NCBI GenBank assembly: GCA_917880885.1
Contig: OU862917.1
Span: 26,462,104-26,526,103 of the forward strand
Reading direction: 5' to 3'
DNA length: 64,000 nucleotides
Origin: Limnephilus marmoratus
Lineage: Eukaryota > Arthropoda > Insecta > Trichoptera > Limnephilidae
Below are positions 1 through 11,408 of this stretch, in pieces; position 1 is the first letter of the stretch; the number at the start of each line of letters is the position of its first letter. The translations under genes and the position numbers were made by a program. The notes under the pieces are model-generated. The model searched no databases, had not been told where the DNA came from, and saw only the letters and a program-made list of their open reading frames with translations.

Positions 1-1018
1 TAGTATACAGGGGTATTAGGTATTATGCAATACTTTCCATATTTCCAAAAAAATATATCAATACATAATGTACACAGAATAGAATAAAGACGAAAAATAA
101 TGGAAACATATTAATAATTAAAAAAATTATGCAAGTAGTCGTTTATGGATGATGTTTGGGGTCATCAGGGGAGGGGACTCCATTCAGGTACCCAACCACA
201 CGGCAGTGATGATGGTATACTTCGATCGGCGTAGTCTACGCCATAAGCTTCTTGAAAGGGTGCACTGGAACAAAAATGTTCCCACCAGGAACATTTTTGT
301 GGCTCTGCAGTATTTCGGTAGGTGATAAGCATTATTGCAAGCTATTTTTAGCTTATGCCATTGGGATGCAGTGTAATCTTCTCGCAGTTCTCTGACGTAT
401 TATACAGCGATGTGCAGAATGCGTTGAATAGTATTTTAACGTTTTTACTGCAAAAGTGAAAACGCCTGACAGCATGCCTGCACTAATGAACATCGCTCTT
501 CTTTGTCTTCCGATAATCTAAAATTACATTTGACATGGTAATAAAGAAGGCAACATATTCATAAGATGAGAAATGGTAAATTTGTAAGACAATACATAAA
601 AGAGATTTTTATTTTATTTTTTTTATTTATTTAATATAGTTATATAATTGTACAGTGGAGTTATAGAAATTACATAGCGGTACAGAAAATTATTTAAACA
701 TTGCAATCTCACCAAAGAAGAAGCTAGTTCTTGTGCTTGATGAGCGAGTTACACTAACTATAACTGAAATAGAACAACATTATGTAATAAGTAAGTATAT
801 AATAGGATAAATTGAGACTTTTGGATCATCTATATGTGTAGGTGTACGTACATAGGATACGGTTACATACTACGATATTGTGCACTTAGGAGAAATTCTA
901 AAAATCTAAATAAAATAGAGATGAATATGTATTAAAAATAAATAGAAAGAAAGAGAAAAACACGTAATTATTTAGTTAATTATTCCTGATGAAGTGTAGC
1001 TTCAGTTTGAGTTTCAGT
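1..1018. other. Non-coding stretch, no gene seen
   Basis: AT-rich sequence without a convincing reading frame. The only structure picked out is the short hairpin listed separately. The part next to 1018 leads into an antisense LINE end. Confidence 0.5.
270..300. repeat. Perfect 13-bp stem hairpin
   Basis: ACAAAAATGTTCC (270-282) pairs exactly with GGAACATTTTTGT (288-300) across the 5-base loop CACCA. No gene is adjacent, so a regulatory role cannot be argued; it may be the relic of a small inverted-repeat element. Confidence 0.6.
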
Positions 1019-1480
1019 TTATTGATGTCTTTGGTTTTTTTTTATTTCAATGGGAAGGTTGTTGAAAAACTTTATTCCTAAATAGATATAATTGTTTTGC
1101 ATTAGTTTGGTATTAAATTTTGGTGTTTTGATGTTGTCTTCATATCTTTTTGATTGGTGAGTTTCAAATTTCTTGATGATATTATCTTTGTAAATTTGGA
1201 TAATTGCATTTTTCTTGAAAATATTCTCAACTCGAGGCACCGTGAAATCTGCGAAAAGCGTTTCTGTTGGATAAGTGGAGGGTTTCTTTAGGATTACTTT
1301 AATGATTAGTTTCTGGATCACTTTGACAGGGGTTAGAATATTGTTGTATGACCCCCCCCCCATCCAATTATTCCATATTGAATTAAAGACTGGATTAGTG
1401 CATAGTATACTCTTTTTAGATTGTTGAGTTTTAAAATATTTCTTAATCTTATGAATATATATATACACTTTCTAATAAAA
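1019..1480 (-). pseudogene. LINE family A, reverse transcriptase C-terminal fragment
   Basis: The minus strand encodes the end of a non-LTR retrotransposon ORF2. Recognisable strings are VKVIQKLIIKVILKKPSTYP and, near the end, YLGIKFFNNLPIEIK. The same region recurs at 33.5, 38.6, 42.5 and 53.3 kb, which defines family A in this window. The catalytic RT motifs are missing, so this is a 5'-truncated copy. A run of G disrupts the expected segment after WNNW. The clade is unresolved, with Jockey/CR1-like the nearest guess. Confidence 0.7.
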
Positions 1481-1574
1481 TAAATAAGTTATACATAATA
1501 TTATTCGAAATGATACATAAAACATACACATGATACATTAAGAATAATTAAAAATTACATGGCGGTACTACAAT

Positions 1575-2005
1575 TTTTTTAATATATTTTAATTATACAT
1601 ATTGGTGATTCTGTGCTGTTGTGGTTCGTACGAGTGGTACAGTTAGTCCACCAACAGAACTATTTCCTATTCTAATATTTAATAGTGGGATATTAATTTT
1701 ATTAGAGAAATCTGAATGTAACTGAAGTAGTGCAATTTTGTCGAAATTTTTTTTAAATGGGGGGAACCGGGATATCTTGAAATTAATTTATTATTGGGTA
1801 GTAAAATGTTTTTTTAAGATAATTTATATTAGTATTTTTTTTTAATTGTTTCGAGTGTAAGTAGGGATGATTTTAATGCATCCCCCCCAAGCCAAGATTA
1901 TGCGCAAATACATAATAAATATCTTTTAGACTGTTTAATGCTATGGTATTTCCACGTCTAAAAAATATATAAATCAGTTTCCTTATTCTGTCTATTGTGG
2001 AGTTT
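1575..2005 (-). pseudogene. LINE family A, second antisense fragment, frame-broken
   Basis: Read on the minus strand this starts with a segment like STIDRIRKLIYIFFRR, passes through ALLQLHSDFSNK and ends with SSVGGLTVPLVRTTTAQ. The same order occurs in the copy at 53.3-55.2 kb (VDRMRKLIFVFF, ALLQLHEDFFNK, RTTTAQ). Several indels and stops break the frame. It lies in the same orientation as the copy at 1019-1480, so the two are either neighbouring insertions or parts of rearranged copies. Confidence 0.65.
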
Positions 2006-2157
2006 ATTTACTTTTCCATTTATGTTATTATCAGTAATTTAATTATTAAAGATATTTTATTTTTTCGTTACTACTTATACTTAAGTGGAAGTATTCAATT
2101 TGAGTTACAGGGTGTAATTCCAAGTATTCAATTTCTTTCGAGAATTTTAATGTTATT

Positions 2158-2565
2158 CTCTCTCTCTGGTTTCAATCTTGGGATTGGTTTGCAGCAATTT
2201 CATCTATTCGTTTCTTCCACTCCACTCTTCCCTGTCTTGTGCGGCTCTTTTGAAGTCTGCATATAGCAGCGCACGTCCACCAGCAGGTCCTCCAGGTACT
2301 CTCGGCGTGGGCGTCCCCTAGCGTTTGTCCCCTCGGTCATACCCTCCATTATGGCATGCAAGAGGCCTTCTTGTCTTATTGCATGGCCGATCCATCTTGC
2401 GCGCCTTTCGGACAAGGTCCTGAGCAGGTGCCTTCCTCCTTCGATTCTTTGGAGAACCTCCTCATTTGTGATGTGGTCTCTCCAGGAAAATCCTAGTAGT
2501 CTTCTATAGGACCACATCTCAAAAGCCTCTAGTCTCCGTCTATCTCTTTCGGATAGGCACCATGT
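2158..2565 (-). pseudogene. RTE-like LINE ORF2 C-terminal fragment
   Basis: The minus strand reads from WCLSERDRRRLEAFEMWSYR through RRARWIGHAIR to a GRPRREYLEDLL segment. This order (EAFEMWxYRR, HxTNEEVL, RRARWIGH, GRPR) is the usual end of RTE-like endonuclease-reverse transcriptase proteins scattered in arthropod genomes. The catalytic domain is absent. A closely similar copy lies at 52.6-52.9 kb on the plus strand. Confidence 0.75.
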
Positions 2566-2774
2566 ATATATTTGAGATATTCTCTGTTAGGCTGACAGTG
2601 AGTTATTATTTATTATTATTACTACGCATGTCAACTGTTTCGCCTTCCAAAGCAATTTTTGATAATGCGAAGGAGAAACATCTATCATACATAATAATAA
2701 TTATTCAGCAGAACTTATTCATAAGTTCTATTTTTTTTTTGATAAATTAAATAATAATGTTACTGAATATACAT

Positions 2775-3146
2775 CGATCGTCCAATTGATTAGTCAGACA
2801 TCTCTGAAAAATTAAAATTTTACTTGAGTATGCAGTTATATGTAAAAGTGTACCCTCTATTTTTACAAGATTACTCATAAACAACACCAAATAAATTATA
2901 ATGCGGAAAAACTTGTAGTGAATTAAACAAAATGTTCATGTTTTCTGGGTCACTAGTAGGATATTTCAAAATGTCATACTAATGTACCAGACCGTTATGC
3001 CTACCGGTGTTTTACAGCATACTTTATACTTAAAACACAGACACGTGTAAATAATATTTGATTTATAGTGAGCATTCGAATATTGCTTTCCTTATTTTCT
3101 CGAAACTTAGAGTTTTGAAATGTCTGACTAATCAACTGGACGATCG
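2775..3146. mobile_element. Inverted-repeat MITE, family M1
   Basis: Both ends carry an inverted repeat of about 27 bp starting CGATCGTCCA and including GATTAGTCAGACAT, with one visible mismatch. The 372-bp body has no open frame. A related element in the opposite orientation lies at 39709-40041. ATATAC occurs close to both ends and could be a target duplication, but the exact edge is unclear, so no superfamily is assigned. Confidence 0.75.
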
Positions 3147-4455
3147 TCATATACAAAACAAAATCTTATTTTATTTTCGTTTTACTCTACTTTCATAGGT
3201 AGGTACTTTATATAAGATGGCAAGATTAATATTAATTAATTAATAAAGGTTTTCTATACTTTAAACCTAGTAATATTCATATTTTTTTCCTTATGGGTAG
3301 GTACTGACACACCAAGATATTATAATGCATATTCTCACAGTTGCCTTAAAATTCGTAGTGTTTTTATTAAGTATATTATTACCTTTACCAAGTTCATTTT
3401 GTACTATGCCTATAGTTTAGCAAATTTTGAAAATGATGCATTTTCAGGATAATATTATAATAGTAGGTACCTAAATGGTATTCACATATAGATAGATACC
3501 TACGTAGGTAAAAAATATAACTTCGATTATAAGTTTCATTCTGCGGGTAAACAGATTTACGTCACACATAATTTAGGTAAAACACGTCGATGTAATTTGC
3601 ACATGGTGCACTGCGCATAATTTGGAATTTACCACAAAATATTATAAGACGTATTATGTCTTTGTTCATGAAAAAGGTCAAAACCGGTCCAAACCCTTCT
3701 TAGCTACCTACACATCCTGCCCACGTGATCTCTGATCACTCAACCGCGTGGTGCCCAGACATTCCGCCATTACACATTACATCAATATTACTCGTTTATC
3801 TGCCGAACGCCTCGAAGGAATATCAATTACGTTTAGTTTGTACGATTATTCCATAAAACATAATGTTTCAAGTGTCTAGGTACGCCCGTGACATGTACTT
3901 AATGTAAATGTCAAAAGTCAATGTCAACAGCCGCACGTCACACATAAAATTCAATTAAAATTTTCAGAAACCGATAGATGTCAATGCTGTACACAATCCG
4001 CTGAAAAGGTTACAAAAATTCATGGCGCAGCGAGTGAAAGCGCTCGCAGATTTTATTTAGACGAACACGCAGAGAAACTCGTTTAATTATAGATGGAATT
4101 GCTATCCTTGCGCGAAACAGAAAAAAATACGTAACCCGAGCTATAAATACATCGCTCTTTATTGGGGATGGCTATAACCTTGAGAACGATAAGAAACAAT
4201 AAAATTAAAACAAAAATAAATAGCCGACGCTGTGTGCGACGTTGCAATTTAAAGTTTCAAGCGTGCACGCGACATCCCACTGAAATTTCAAAATGAAAAT
4301 GTGGCCTTATTAGCTTAGTTATATTGATATTGATTGATATAATATTAAAGAGTGATTATCTGTTTTCACTTTTATTGAGTTGAAACAAAGATTTACTGCA
4401 CGCTTTGTGATTGAAACTCAAATAAACAAAGGACATTATTTTATTATGGTTGGTT
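3147..4455. other. Non-coding stretch, no gene seen
   Basis: AT-rich DNA with scattered TAGGTACCTA-like strings. I see no reading frame, no RNA gene and no clear repeat boundary. Confidence 0.5.
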
Positions 4456-4479
4456 TTAATGTATGGGGCGCAGTGTGAA

Positions 4480-4770
4480 ATGCCGGTTCATAGATGGCGT
4501 TGGTAGTCCTTTTCGCGTCGCGTTTCGGGGCTCTCGAGGGTGATACGATACGCCTCGGATACGACTCTCTCGAAGGCGATAAAGAACAAAGCGAACGCAG
4601 CGTTTTGAGCGTAGACGGCGGTGATTACGGCCGAGATGCCATTTTGAATTTCGTCGAGGATTGCGGCCGTCGGATATGTTCAAAATTGTCTGGCAACGTC
4701 GGAATCCGCTGGTGGAGAGTGCTTGCCTGTGGACTTTTCAACCGAGCGGATGTTGGCGTAATCACCGACA
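4480..4770. other. CpG-rich patch of unknown role
   Basis: GC content and CpG frequency are clearly higher than in the flanks, with many TCG, CGA and GCG triplets. Overlapping frames are open on both strands (plus 4494-4829, minus 4456-4683), so openness here follows from base composition and is weak evidence for coding. No domain was recognised. It could be an exon, a promoter-proximal region or a piece of a GC-rich transposon. Confidence 0.4.
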
Positions 4771-5244
4771 CGTCAGCCATTGCAAGCATTCTATACTACT
4801 ACACTTTACATACAGCCAAGCATTGCTGACGTTTACTAATGTTTGCATTTTATACTTGCTTATGGTTATTTAGAATAACAGTAACATTCCACACGACATA
4901 TTGATAACATGATAACCATGTACAATAAATTAGTAAATTATTCCCATTTTCACGAACGAATCGACGACTGACATCCGCGGGGTAGGCAGAGAACAAAGAG
5001 CTACACACGTGGCTTTCCAAATTACCTAATACACTCCGCTTTCTTCACATTCTTATAGTTAAGTACATGCATATAAAATATTATTTTAGAGTTGACCACG
5101 TTCATTTTTCTTCTATTTCTAAATTCATTTAGGTATAGTTAGTTTTCGTGATGCAACGCGAAATATAATATCTTCAAGGTAATGCTGGCAATTACGAATA
5201 TTTGCATTTTACACTTAACAGGCCAGCAATTTATACATACTTTT

Positions 5245-5400
5245 AAAGTGGTAGATACTTTCAGAATCGCCCTTGCGAAAGACCACCATTCGTAATCGAA
5301 AAATTGCTGGAAATGGCATTAGCTGGTTTGGTGACCAGATCTGAATAGTCAATTAATACTTAAAACCAACCCTTCCCCTATCCCATCTCTATTCTGTTAT
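5245..5400 (+). repeat. SINE1 partial copy, body region
   Basis: The stretch with GTGGTAGATACTTTCAGAATC, AAGACCACCATTC and GACCAGATCTGAATAG matches the body of SINE1 seen complete at 11.0 kb. The tRNA-like head is missing. Confidence 0.7.
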
Positions 5401-5641
5401 AATAATCGTATTTTGTTGATTTGTAGAGCGCCATTTTAGTGAAAAATCACCTCAAGGGCGTTGTAAATACACATGCTATTTTCTCACGGCTCTAGCCTAC
5501 AGCTGTAAAATCTGATAACTTAAGGCTAACGTATTGCATCACCAGCTCATCGGTCAAATAACATAAAACTACATATTATAATGTGAAATGTATCACCAAT
5601 AAGCGTGACGCTGCGTAAAAATATACTGTAATATAATAATA

Positions 5642-6056
5642 CTAGCTGGTTCCCGGCATGCGTTGCTATGCCATTTAATAAATCATTTCCCATTCGTCCC
5701 GTTCCCGTTCCCTCTCCTCCTCCCTTTCCTCTCCCTCGTTCCCTTCCCCTCTTGCGTTCACCCTCCGTCTCCTCCACCTTTCCTCTCCCCACTCCACTCT
5801 CCCCCTTCCCCCGCCCCGCGAACCCCCCTCCACCCTCCCACCTCCCATACATTCAGTTTTCAAACAGCTCGCGTGCCACCTATTGTAATACAAATTTCAT
5901 AATGCCAGAGCTCACCAGTACTTTTATACAAACCTTGTCCTGACAATAGCGAACACACAAAAAAAGAATTATGCGATTTGGTGCAGTCGTTCGGAAGTTA
6001 TGCGCGTACATACACTTCGGCGATTCATTTTTATTTATATAGATAGATAGAGATAT
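5642..6056 (-). mobile_element. Non-autonomous Helitron, copy 1
   Basis: Read on the minus strand it begins in a TCTATCTATATAAATAAAAATG stretch and ends CCAGCTAG followed by T. Just before that end, GGCAT and ATGCC flank an AGCAACGC loop. A TC start, a 3' hairpin about ten bases from CTRR and an A/T insertion site are the known hallmarks of Helitrons. The interior has a long purine-rich tract that creates spurious low-complexity frames. No Rep/helicase is encoded. Related copies lie at 38.1, 40.8, 41.3, 41.8, 11.6 and 57.4 kb. Confidence 0.8.
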
Positions 6057-6110
6057 AGATAGAAGAAGAAGATAGAAGAAGAAGATATGTACAGGCAGAT
6101 GATAGTAATA
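6057..6110. repeat. GATA/GAAGAA microsatellite
   Basis: Imperfect GATA and GAAGAA repeats abut the 5' end of Helitron copy 1. Similar AG-rich simple repeats abut the Helitron at 42.2 kb. Confidence 0.7.
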
Positions 6111-6456
6111 TCTATATGTAACGAATTTGGCGATTTTCAGCTCTTTCGCATTCTCAGTTGTTTGTATTGCATTTCTTATTACACTCTTAGAAAGTTTACT
6201 GCCTTTTTTCTCTGTCTAAATTTATAATTCGACTTGGTCAGTTTTTATAATGCTTTATATTAAATGCGATATGTTATGTATTTCAACCAATTTACCCAAA
6301 CCTTGACAAACTATATACCTAAAAACCTTCCCCATGAATCACTCTATCTATTGGCGAAAACCGCATGAAAATCCGATAGAAAATAAAGATATTCAATTTG
6401 GGAAGCGAGTGTGGGAACCATTTATTGGATAACTAACCTCTGCCACAGTGGTTTCT

Positions 6457-6596
6457 TTTTTTTTTCTTCTCTCAGTTATTTTTGCAAATACTTGCATTAT
6501 ATTATTACTGTTACTTTTTCGTTATATTTTTTTTTCTTCTCTCAGTTATTTTTGCAAATACTTGCATTATATTATTACTGTTACTTTTTCGTTATA
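6457..6596. repeat. 70-bp direct tandem duplication
   Basis: Two adjacent copies of a 70-bp unit containing CTCAGTTATTTTTGCAAATA and TTACTTTTTCGTTATAT read as the same sequence over nearly all of the unit, offset by 70 bases. No gene is involved. Confidence 0.85.
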
Positions 6597-6844
6597 TATC
6601 TTAACTAGGTCTCCTCAACCGGGCGCAGCTCTTATTTTTCTTTATTTACTAACACCTTTATCTGTATATATTTTTCTCTATAGATTTCAGAAGAATCATT
6701 CCACGGGCTGCTACTTTTATTTATCTTTTGTATAATGTTAATGTAAGTACTTGCATACTGCTTACTAACCCCGTATGCATGGACATTGGAGGGTCTAGAG
6801 TCGTTCAAATAAATGTAGCTTCGTTAAAAAAAAAATAGAGTCTT

Positions 6845-7205
6845 GACGTGTGCGGTGAAGGAGGAAACCATATGTTTCCTTATAACGCCGTTGGGAAAGT
6901 GGTGGGGTCCCCTCCAATGCCACAGTGGTTCGCTACGTTTGGTGACTTGAGGGGTGCTCGGGGTCATGGGGTGAGGTTTGTCACCAGGTGCATGGCAGGC
7001 CGGATCGGGAGAGGATGGTTGAAGGAGTCCCTTTGATTTCTCCAGCCGGAACATCGCCTTGGACCGCAGTGGAAGGGATGGATTCATATGTCCGTCACTC
7101 CTGGACACACTGACCCCGAGACTCCTACCCACCCATAATACCCATTTCTGATACAAAGGCCCTGAGGCGGATTATTTTCCCCAGTGCCTCATTTATAGAG
7201 CTAAT
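6845..7205 (+). repeat. SINE2 copy
   Basis: Carries the SINE2 landmarks in order: GGTTCGCTACGTTTGGTGAC, GGTCATGGGGTGAGG, CGGATCGGGAGAGG, a GGATGGATTCAT segment, then a diverged CCCTGAGG...TTTTCC 3' stem and GAGCTAATGTGAACAAAAAA. Other copies lie at 21.2, 34.4-35.2, 52.4, 55.6 and 61.1 kb. Confidence 0.75.
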
Positions 7206-7829
7206 GTGAACAAAAAAACTTTGTTTTATAATATAAGTAATTCATTGTAATTATAACGTCAAGCATTCCTGAAGTCGCAAAGTGACATATTATACTTAAA
7301 ACCAACCCTTTCTCTATCCCAGCTCGATTCGGCCAAATGTATTATAAACGTAATCAACAACTAACTTTTTTTTATCACAATATGCATGGAAAATGGAAAT
7401 GGGTTCGTCATTATTAATAACTAATGTAATCCTATTATTAACGACTCAGGCCTCGACTATGTTTTGTCACAGGTTCAAAATATATCAGCTTTGCAATAAA
7501 ATCCAAATAAATGGAGCATTTCTGAATGCATCCGAAAACTAAAAACTGTTTTTGAAAGGTAATGAAATACGCTTCCAGATTTTATAGTTAGAAAGAAACT
7601 TATAATTTTAGATATATAAAATTTTTGAATGCAAACATAATAAAGTTTGAAAATGGCTCACCTTACGTTTTTTCTAAAAGTTACTGATAACGAAAAAAAA
7701 ATAAAATCACGTTAATGCTTTATTAGAAAAATGAATTATAAATATTGTTGTCACCTCACTTTTATCATATAAAGCGTGGTGTTTTCTCTTTCTTACACCG
7801 TTTGTTTTTTTTTTACAGTGAATAACCGC

Positions 7830-8225
7830 ACAAGAATCTCAACTGCTCCCGTCTGGAGCCAGTGAGACTATGGCATCCCCAATTGGGGTATGTTGTGAGG
7901 CTGAAGGTAGTGGGGGAGGGGAAGGAGGTGGGGAAGAGGAAGGTTGGGAAGTACCTGGCTATTCAGATCTGGTCACCAAACACGGCTAAAGCCATTTTCA
8001 AGCAACGTTTCAATTCTGAATGGTGGTCTTACACCAGGGGCGATACTGATAGTATCTTCCACTCTGGAACATGCCGCAAATATACTATATATTATTTTAA
8101 ATGAATTAATTGTGAAATAACACAAATTAATCAAATAAAATTTATTTGCGCATGCCGAGTTTGAACCCGCGACCTCCGGACTGTGAGTCAAGAATTTTAC
8201 CCACTGGACTACGGAGGTCGTCGCT
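7830..8225 (-). repeat. SINE1 copy, antisense
   Basis: On the minus strand it has a tRNA-like head whose B-box region is degraded (near GTTTGAACCCGCG on plus), then the SINE1 body (GATACTATCAGTATCGCC, CACCATTCAGAATTG) and the end GACTCTTGTGCGGTTATTCA followed by poly(A). It corresponds over its whole length to the copy at 11.0 kb. Confidence 0.8.
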
Positions 8226-8346
8226 TAGATCATATTTCTTGCAATGAAAATAAGGGGGACAACGATTTCTATAAGACCTATATGTGGTGTTCCGAGAAGC
8301 CTGAGAGGTTAAACTACGTCAAGTTCGTCCCTCAACACGCTGGTTA

Positions 8347-8517
8347 GGGAACGTACCCATACTACGTGACCCATTCGGGAGGGGGGGGGGGGGGGTCTTC
8401 AAAATACCACGCTTGGTACAAATGAGCGGCGAGTTGCTTAGGTTTTTTGTTCCCGGGGGGGGGGGGGGGGGGTTAAAAATTGCAAAAAAATTGGTCACGT
8501 AGTATGGGTACGTTCCC
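8347..8517. mobile_element. PIF/Harbinger-like MITE with 25-bp perfect TIRs
   Basis: A 171-bp element. The first 25 bases (starting GGGAACGTACCCATACTACG) are the exact reverse complement of the last 25. It is flanked on both sides by TTA (8344-8346 and 8518-8520), the 3-bp TWA target duplication typical of PIF/Harbinger. The interior has no coding capacity and holds G runs of about 15 (8381-8395) and 18 (8455-8472). Confidence 0.85.
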
Positions 8518-8559
8518 TTAGGTACTGATACAGTTTTTGACGCAGAGAAATCCCTTCAT

Positions 8560-8770
8560 ACTCACAACATACCCCAATTTGGGATGCCATAGTAACTAAT
8601 TTAACCAATTTTTTCATCATCTTTAAAGGACTTTTCAAATGAGGTTTTGAAGTTGCGTGTTTCTGATTGTCCTGTGACCATCATTTACACGTGATTATAA
8701 ATTAATAAATGTGTACATACTTGAATTGCTCCGGGCAATTGGGACTCTTATGTGGTATTTACTTTAAAAA
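8560..8770 (+). repeat. SINE1 3'-end fragment, interrupted
   Basis: CTCACAACATACCCCAATTT and GGGATGCCATAG match the SINE1 3' region. After about 120 unrelated bases the match resumes with TTGGGACTCTTATGTGGTAT. The intervening bases look like an insertion or rearrangement. Confidence 0.6.
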
Positions 8771-9316
8771 CGATAACTTGTTTATGAAACGACTCTAACG
8801 AATTAACAAACCTTAAAAAAATCTTCGTTTGTTGATTAGTAGGTAATAATTAACAAAGAGAGGCACAGGTAGTTTTATACACACTAACGAAATTCAGTTC
8901 TTTCGCATCCATATTTCAATTTTGTTTTAGCCAACTCTTCGAAAGTTTACTGTGTTTTTTTTCTTCCCAAATTTCTGACTTGATTTTATCAGTTTTTATA
9001 ATGCTTTGTATTATAATATAATATTATATATAGTTATATTAAATAATTAATTAATTAAAATTAATTAATTAATTACTTTAAATTGTTATCAAAATAATTA
9101 CTGTAGCTCAAATGTACAATGAATTATTTAAGTACTAACTAATAACATTAATGTACAATGTACACTCCCCTTCAATACATAAGCACATGCTTTCAATGGA
9201 AGGGTAGTAAAAAAACCTGTGATGTATAATTATCATGTAAATACCATGTAAAACATAATATTAAAAATAAAACATCATTAAAAAAAATATACATACTTTC
9301 ATCATGATAACGTCAA

Positions 9317-9564
9317 GGGGTCGTCCATTAATCACGTGAGGCTCGAAAGGGTAGGGGGGGGGTTCGGAATAATGAGATATCACGTGTATTTATTTTTCGT
9401 GATAATATTCTGAAAATTTCAAAATACTTTGTACTAAAAAAAATACAAGTGATTTTGGGGGGGGGGGGGGGGGTTAGTCTAAAACCTCACCACATATCAC
9501 ATGGGGGGGGGGGGGGGGTTAAAAAGATGCTAAAAAAACATCACGTGATTAATGGACGACCCCC
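9317..9564. mobile_element. MITE with 23-bp perfect TIRs and poly-G tracts
   Basis: A 248-bp element whose first 23 bases (starting GGGGTCGTCCATTAATCACG) are the exact reverse complement of the last 23. The interior has G runs of about 17 (9457-9473) and 16 (9503-9518). The flanks (GTCAA and TGAAG) do not show a clear target duplication, so the superfamily is left open. Its plan resembles the Harbinger-like MITE 0.8 kb upstream. Confidence 0.8.
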
Positions 9565-10190
9565 TGAAGCAGAAATTCATTCTTGAAGTTTGCGAATGTT
9601 TGTATTTTATTCGTGCATGGATACAGATTAATAATTCTATTTATATTTCTATTTTTTCTATGTATACCAACTTCCAATAAATATCTGCTTTTAGTAGGAA
9701 TTTCTTTATGAATTGATTCAGAAATTACCAAAAATGAGATTCGATTTAGGCCTCTTCTCCCGAGGGGGAATTCACATTACCAATTGTAACGTAATTATTT
9801 TCATGGTAGTTATTCAGTCGGTTCTTGCTTAGAATGAGTATTATGAATTTCGGCGTGCCGTTGGAACGACTGATAACATATTCAAATTGCCTGGACGTTG
9901 CTCGATTGTTTTTTGAAAAAAAAAGCAGAAACGGTTGCAAGGGCCACGTCATGAGATATCAAGGAATTTGTCGGAAGTTTGATTTATAATGAGTTTTGAT
10001 ACTCGTAAATGATTGTGTAAATTTGCAATATTGTGCGTCTACAAATTCAAATTGGTACTGTTAAGAAGTATTGCTTGACGCTCGTGATGAGGGGGAAAAC
10101 AATCCACCGAGAATAATAGCCATCGGGATAATTGAATACAGCTGGATACATTGATTTTTTGGTCGGGCGTGTTTACAGCCTATGACGTTA
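9565..10190. other. Non-coding stretch, no gene seen
   Basis: Short frames are present on the minus strand, but none shows a domain or repeat match. It lies directly upstream of the candidate exon. Confidence 0.4.
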
Positions 10191-10200
10191 TATAAAACAG

Positions 10201-10486
10201 CCACGTACAATCCAATATCACCGAGGACAACTTTGATGAAGATTGCAGGCGCTTCTTAAATGACATCAACAATCTAGAACTGCGGGTTATATCCTTTCAA
10301 TGCTCAGAGATGGCCATCAGCGGGCCTTTGTGGATGGACTGGAATCTCGACTGCTTCACGGTGTCATGGGCTTGCGAAGCGGCAGCTCTGGGGCTCTTCT
10401 CCAGCTATCTGGAGCCCTTGTCGCTGAGGTTAGAAGAGGAGCGCCATATTAACTATCGCAAGCTACGAATGATCATTTGGAGTTGA
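10201..10486 (+). CDS. Candidate terminal exon of an unrecognised host gene
   Basis: A 94-codon frame runs from just after a possible AG acceptor (AAAACAG at 10194-10200) to TGA at 10484-10486. It has no internal ATG near its start, so it looks like a downstream exon. Codon use is balanced and GC-richer than its surroundings. The peptide is compositionally complex: a charged start with EDNFDEDCRRFLNDIN, then EMAISGPLWMDWNLDCFTVS, a hydrophobic stretch through CEAAALGLFSSYLEPL, and a basic end near YRKLRMIIWS. It resembles none of the transposon proteins in the window. I do not recognise the family, and no upstream exon was identified. An in-frame stop lies immediately before the proposed acceptor. 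A relic of an unlisted transposase is the main alternative. Confidence 0.45.
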
Positions 10487-11010
10487 TTCTACTAAAATAA
10501 CTAAATTATCTCTCTCTCTCTATATTTTTTTGAGTTTTCAAAGGTATTTATGTAAATTATGTTTTTGCTTGTCAATAATAACAAGTACCTACATTTAGTT
10601 TAATGTGAGTTCTTTTATTTACATCAGATAGTAGCTTTCTTTTATCCCACGCAGGACTCTGAGATGATGATGAGAGCTCATGCATACGGAATTTCTTTGA
10701 CTGAGAAAGGTACGTGTCACAATGATTTTTTCAAGTACGTATTTAAACACGGTGTCCGGAATTCGTAGTACATGCGGAAACTGGTAAATCTTCATCACAT
10801 TTGAAGTCAATTTTGCAATATAACTGTTTTCAATTGAGCTTTCTGTTTTGGGTAAATCAAGCATGAAGAATTTTTTTTTCTTCATTTTTTAAATCGGTCG
10901 CTAGGGGGGTTAATATCAACTGTTTAATGTCTTTTAAAATGTTTGGAAACGTAGACCCGGCTACAAAAGTTTTTCTAACCATAACCCCAACCAAATGCCC
11001 GTACACTGAC

Positions 11011-11408
11011 GGCCGGCGTAGTCCAGCGGTAAGACTCTTGATTCGCACACCGAAGGTCGCGGGATCGAATCCCGGCGAGGCAAATACATTTTATTTGATT
11101 AATTTGTGTTATTTCACATTTTCTTCATTTAAAATAACATATGGTATATTTGCGACACGTTCCAGGGTGGAAGATACTCTCAGTATCGCCCTGGTGTAAG
11201 ACCACCATTCAGAATTGAAACGTTGTTTAAAATGGCATCAGCCGTGTTTGGTGACCTGATCTGAATAGCCAGGTACTTCCCCAACTTCCTCTTTCCAATC
11301 TCCTTCACCTCCCCACTACCTTCAGCCTCACAACATTCCCCAATTGGGGATGCCATAGTCTCACTGGCTTCAGACGGAAGCAGTTGGGACTCTTGTGCGG
11401 TATTCATA
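11011..11408 (+). repeat. SINE1, tRNA-derived, complete copy
   Basis: The head carries a Pol III A box (TAGTCCAGCGG, 11019-11029) and B box (GATCGAATC, 11063-11071), both matching consensus, inside a tRNA-like segment of about 75 bases. A body of about 310 bases follows, ending GACTCTTGTGCGGTATTCAT and an A-rich tail. Related copies occur on both strands, with a second full one at 42803-43207. The box spacing and tail mark it as a retroposon rather than a tRNA gene. Confidence 0.85.

Noticed and set aside
4494..4829. 111-codon plus-strand gene
   Set aside because: Overlapping minus-strand frames are equally open, no domain is visible and there is no support for a start. It was kept only as a compositional feature.
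11011..11085. tRNA gene
   Set aside because: A and B boxes are present, but the segment is the head of a repeated 400-bp SINE with an A-rich tail, present several times in the window.
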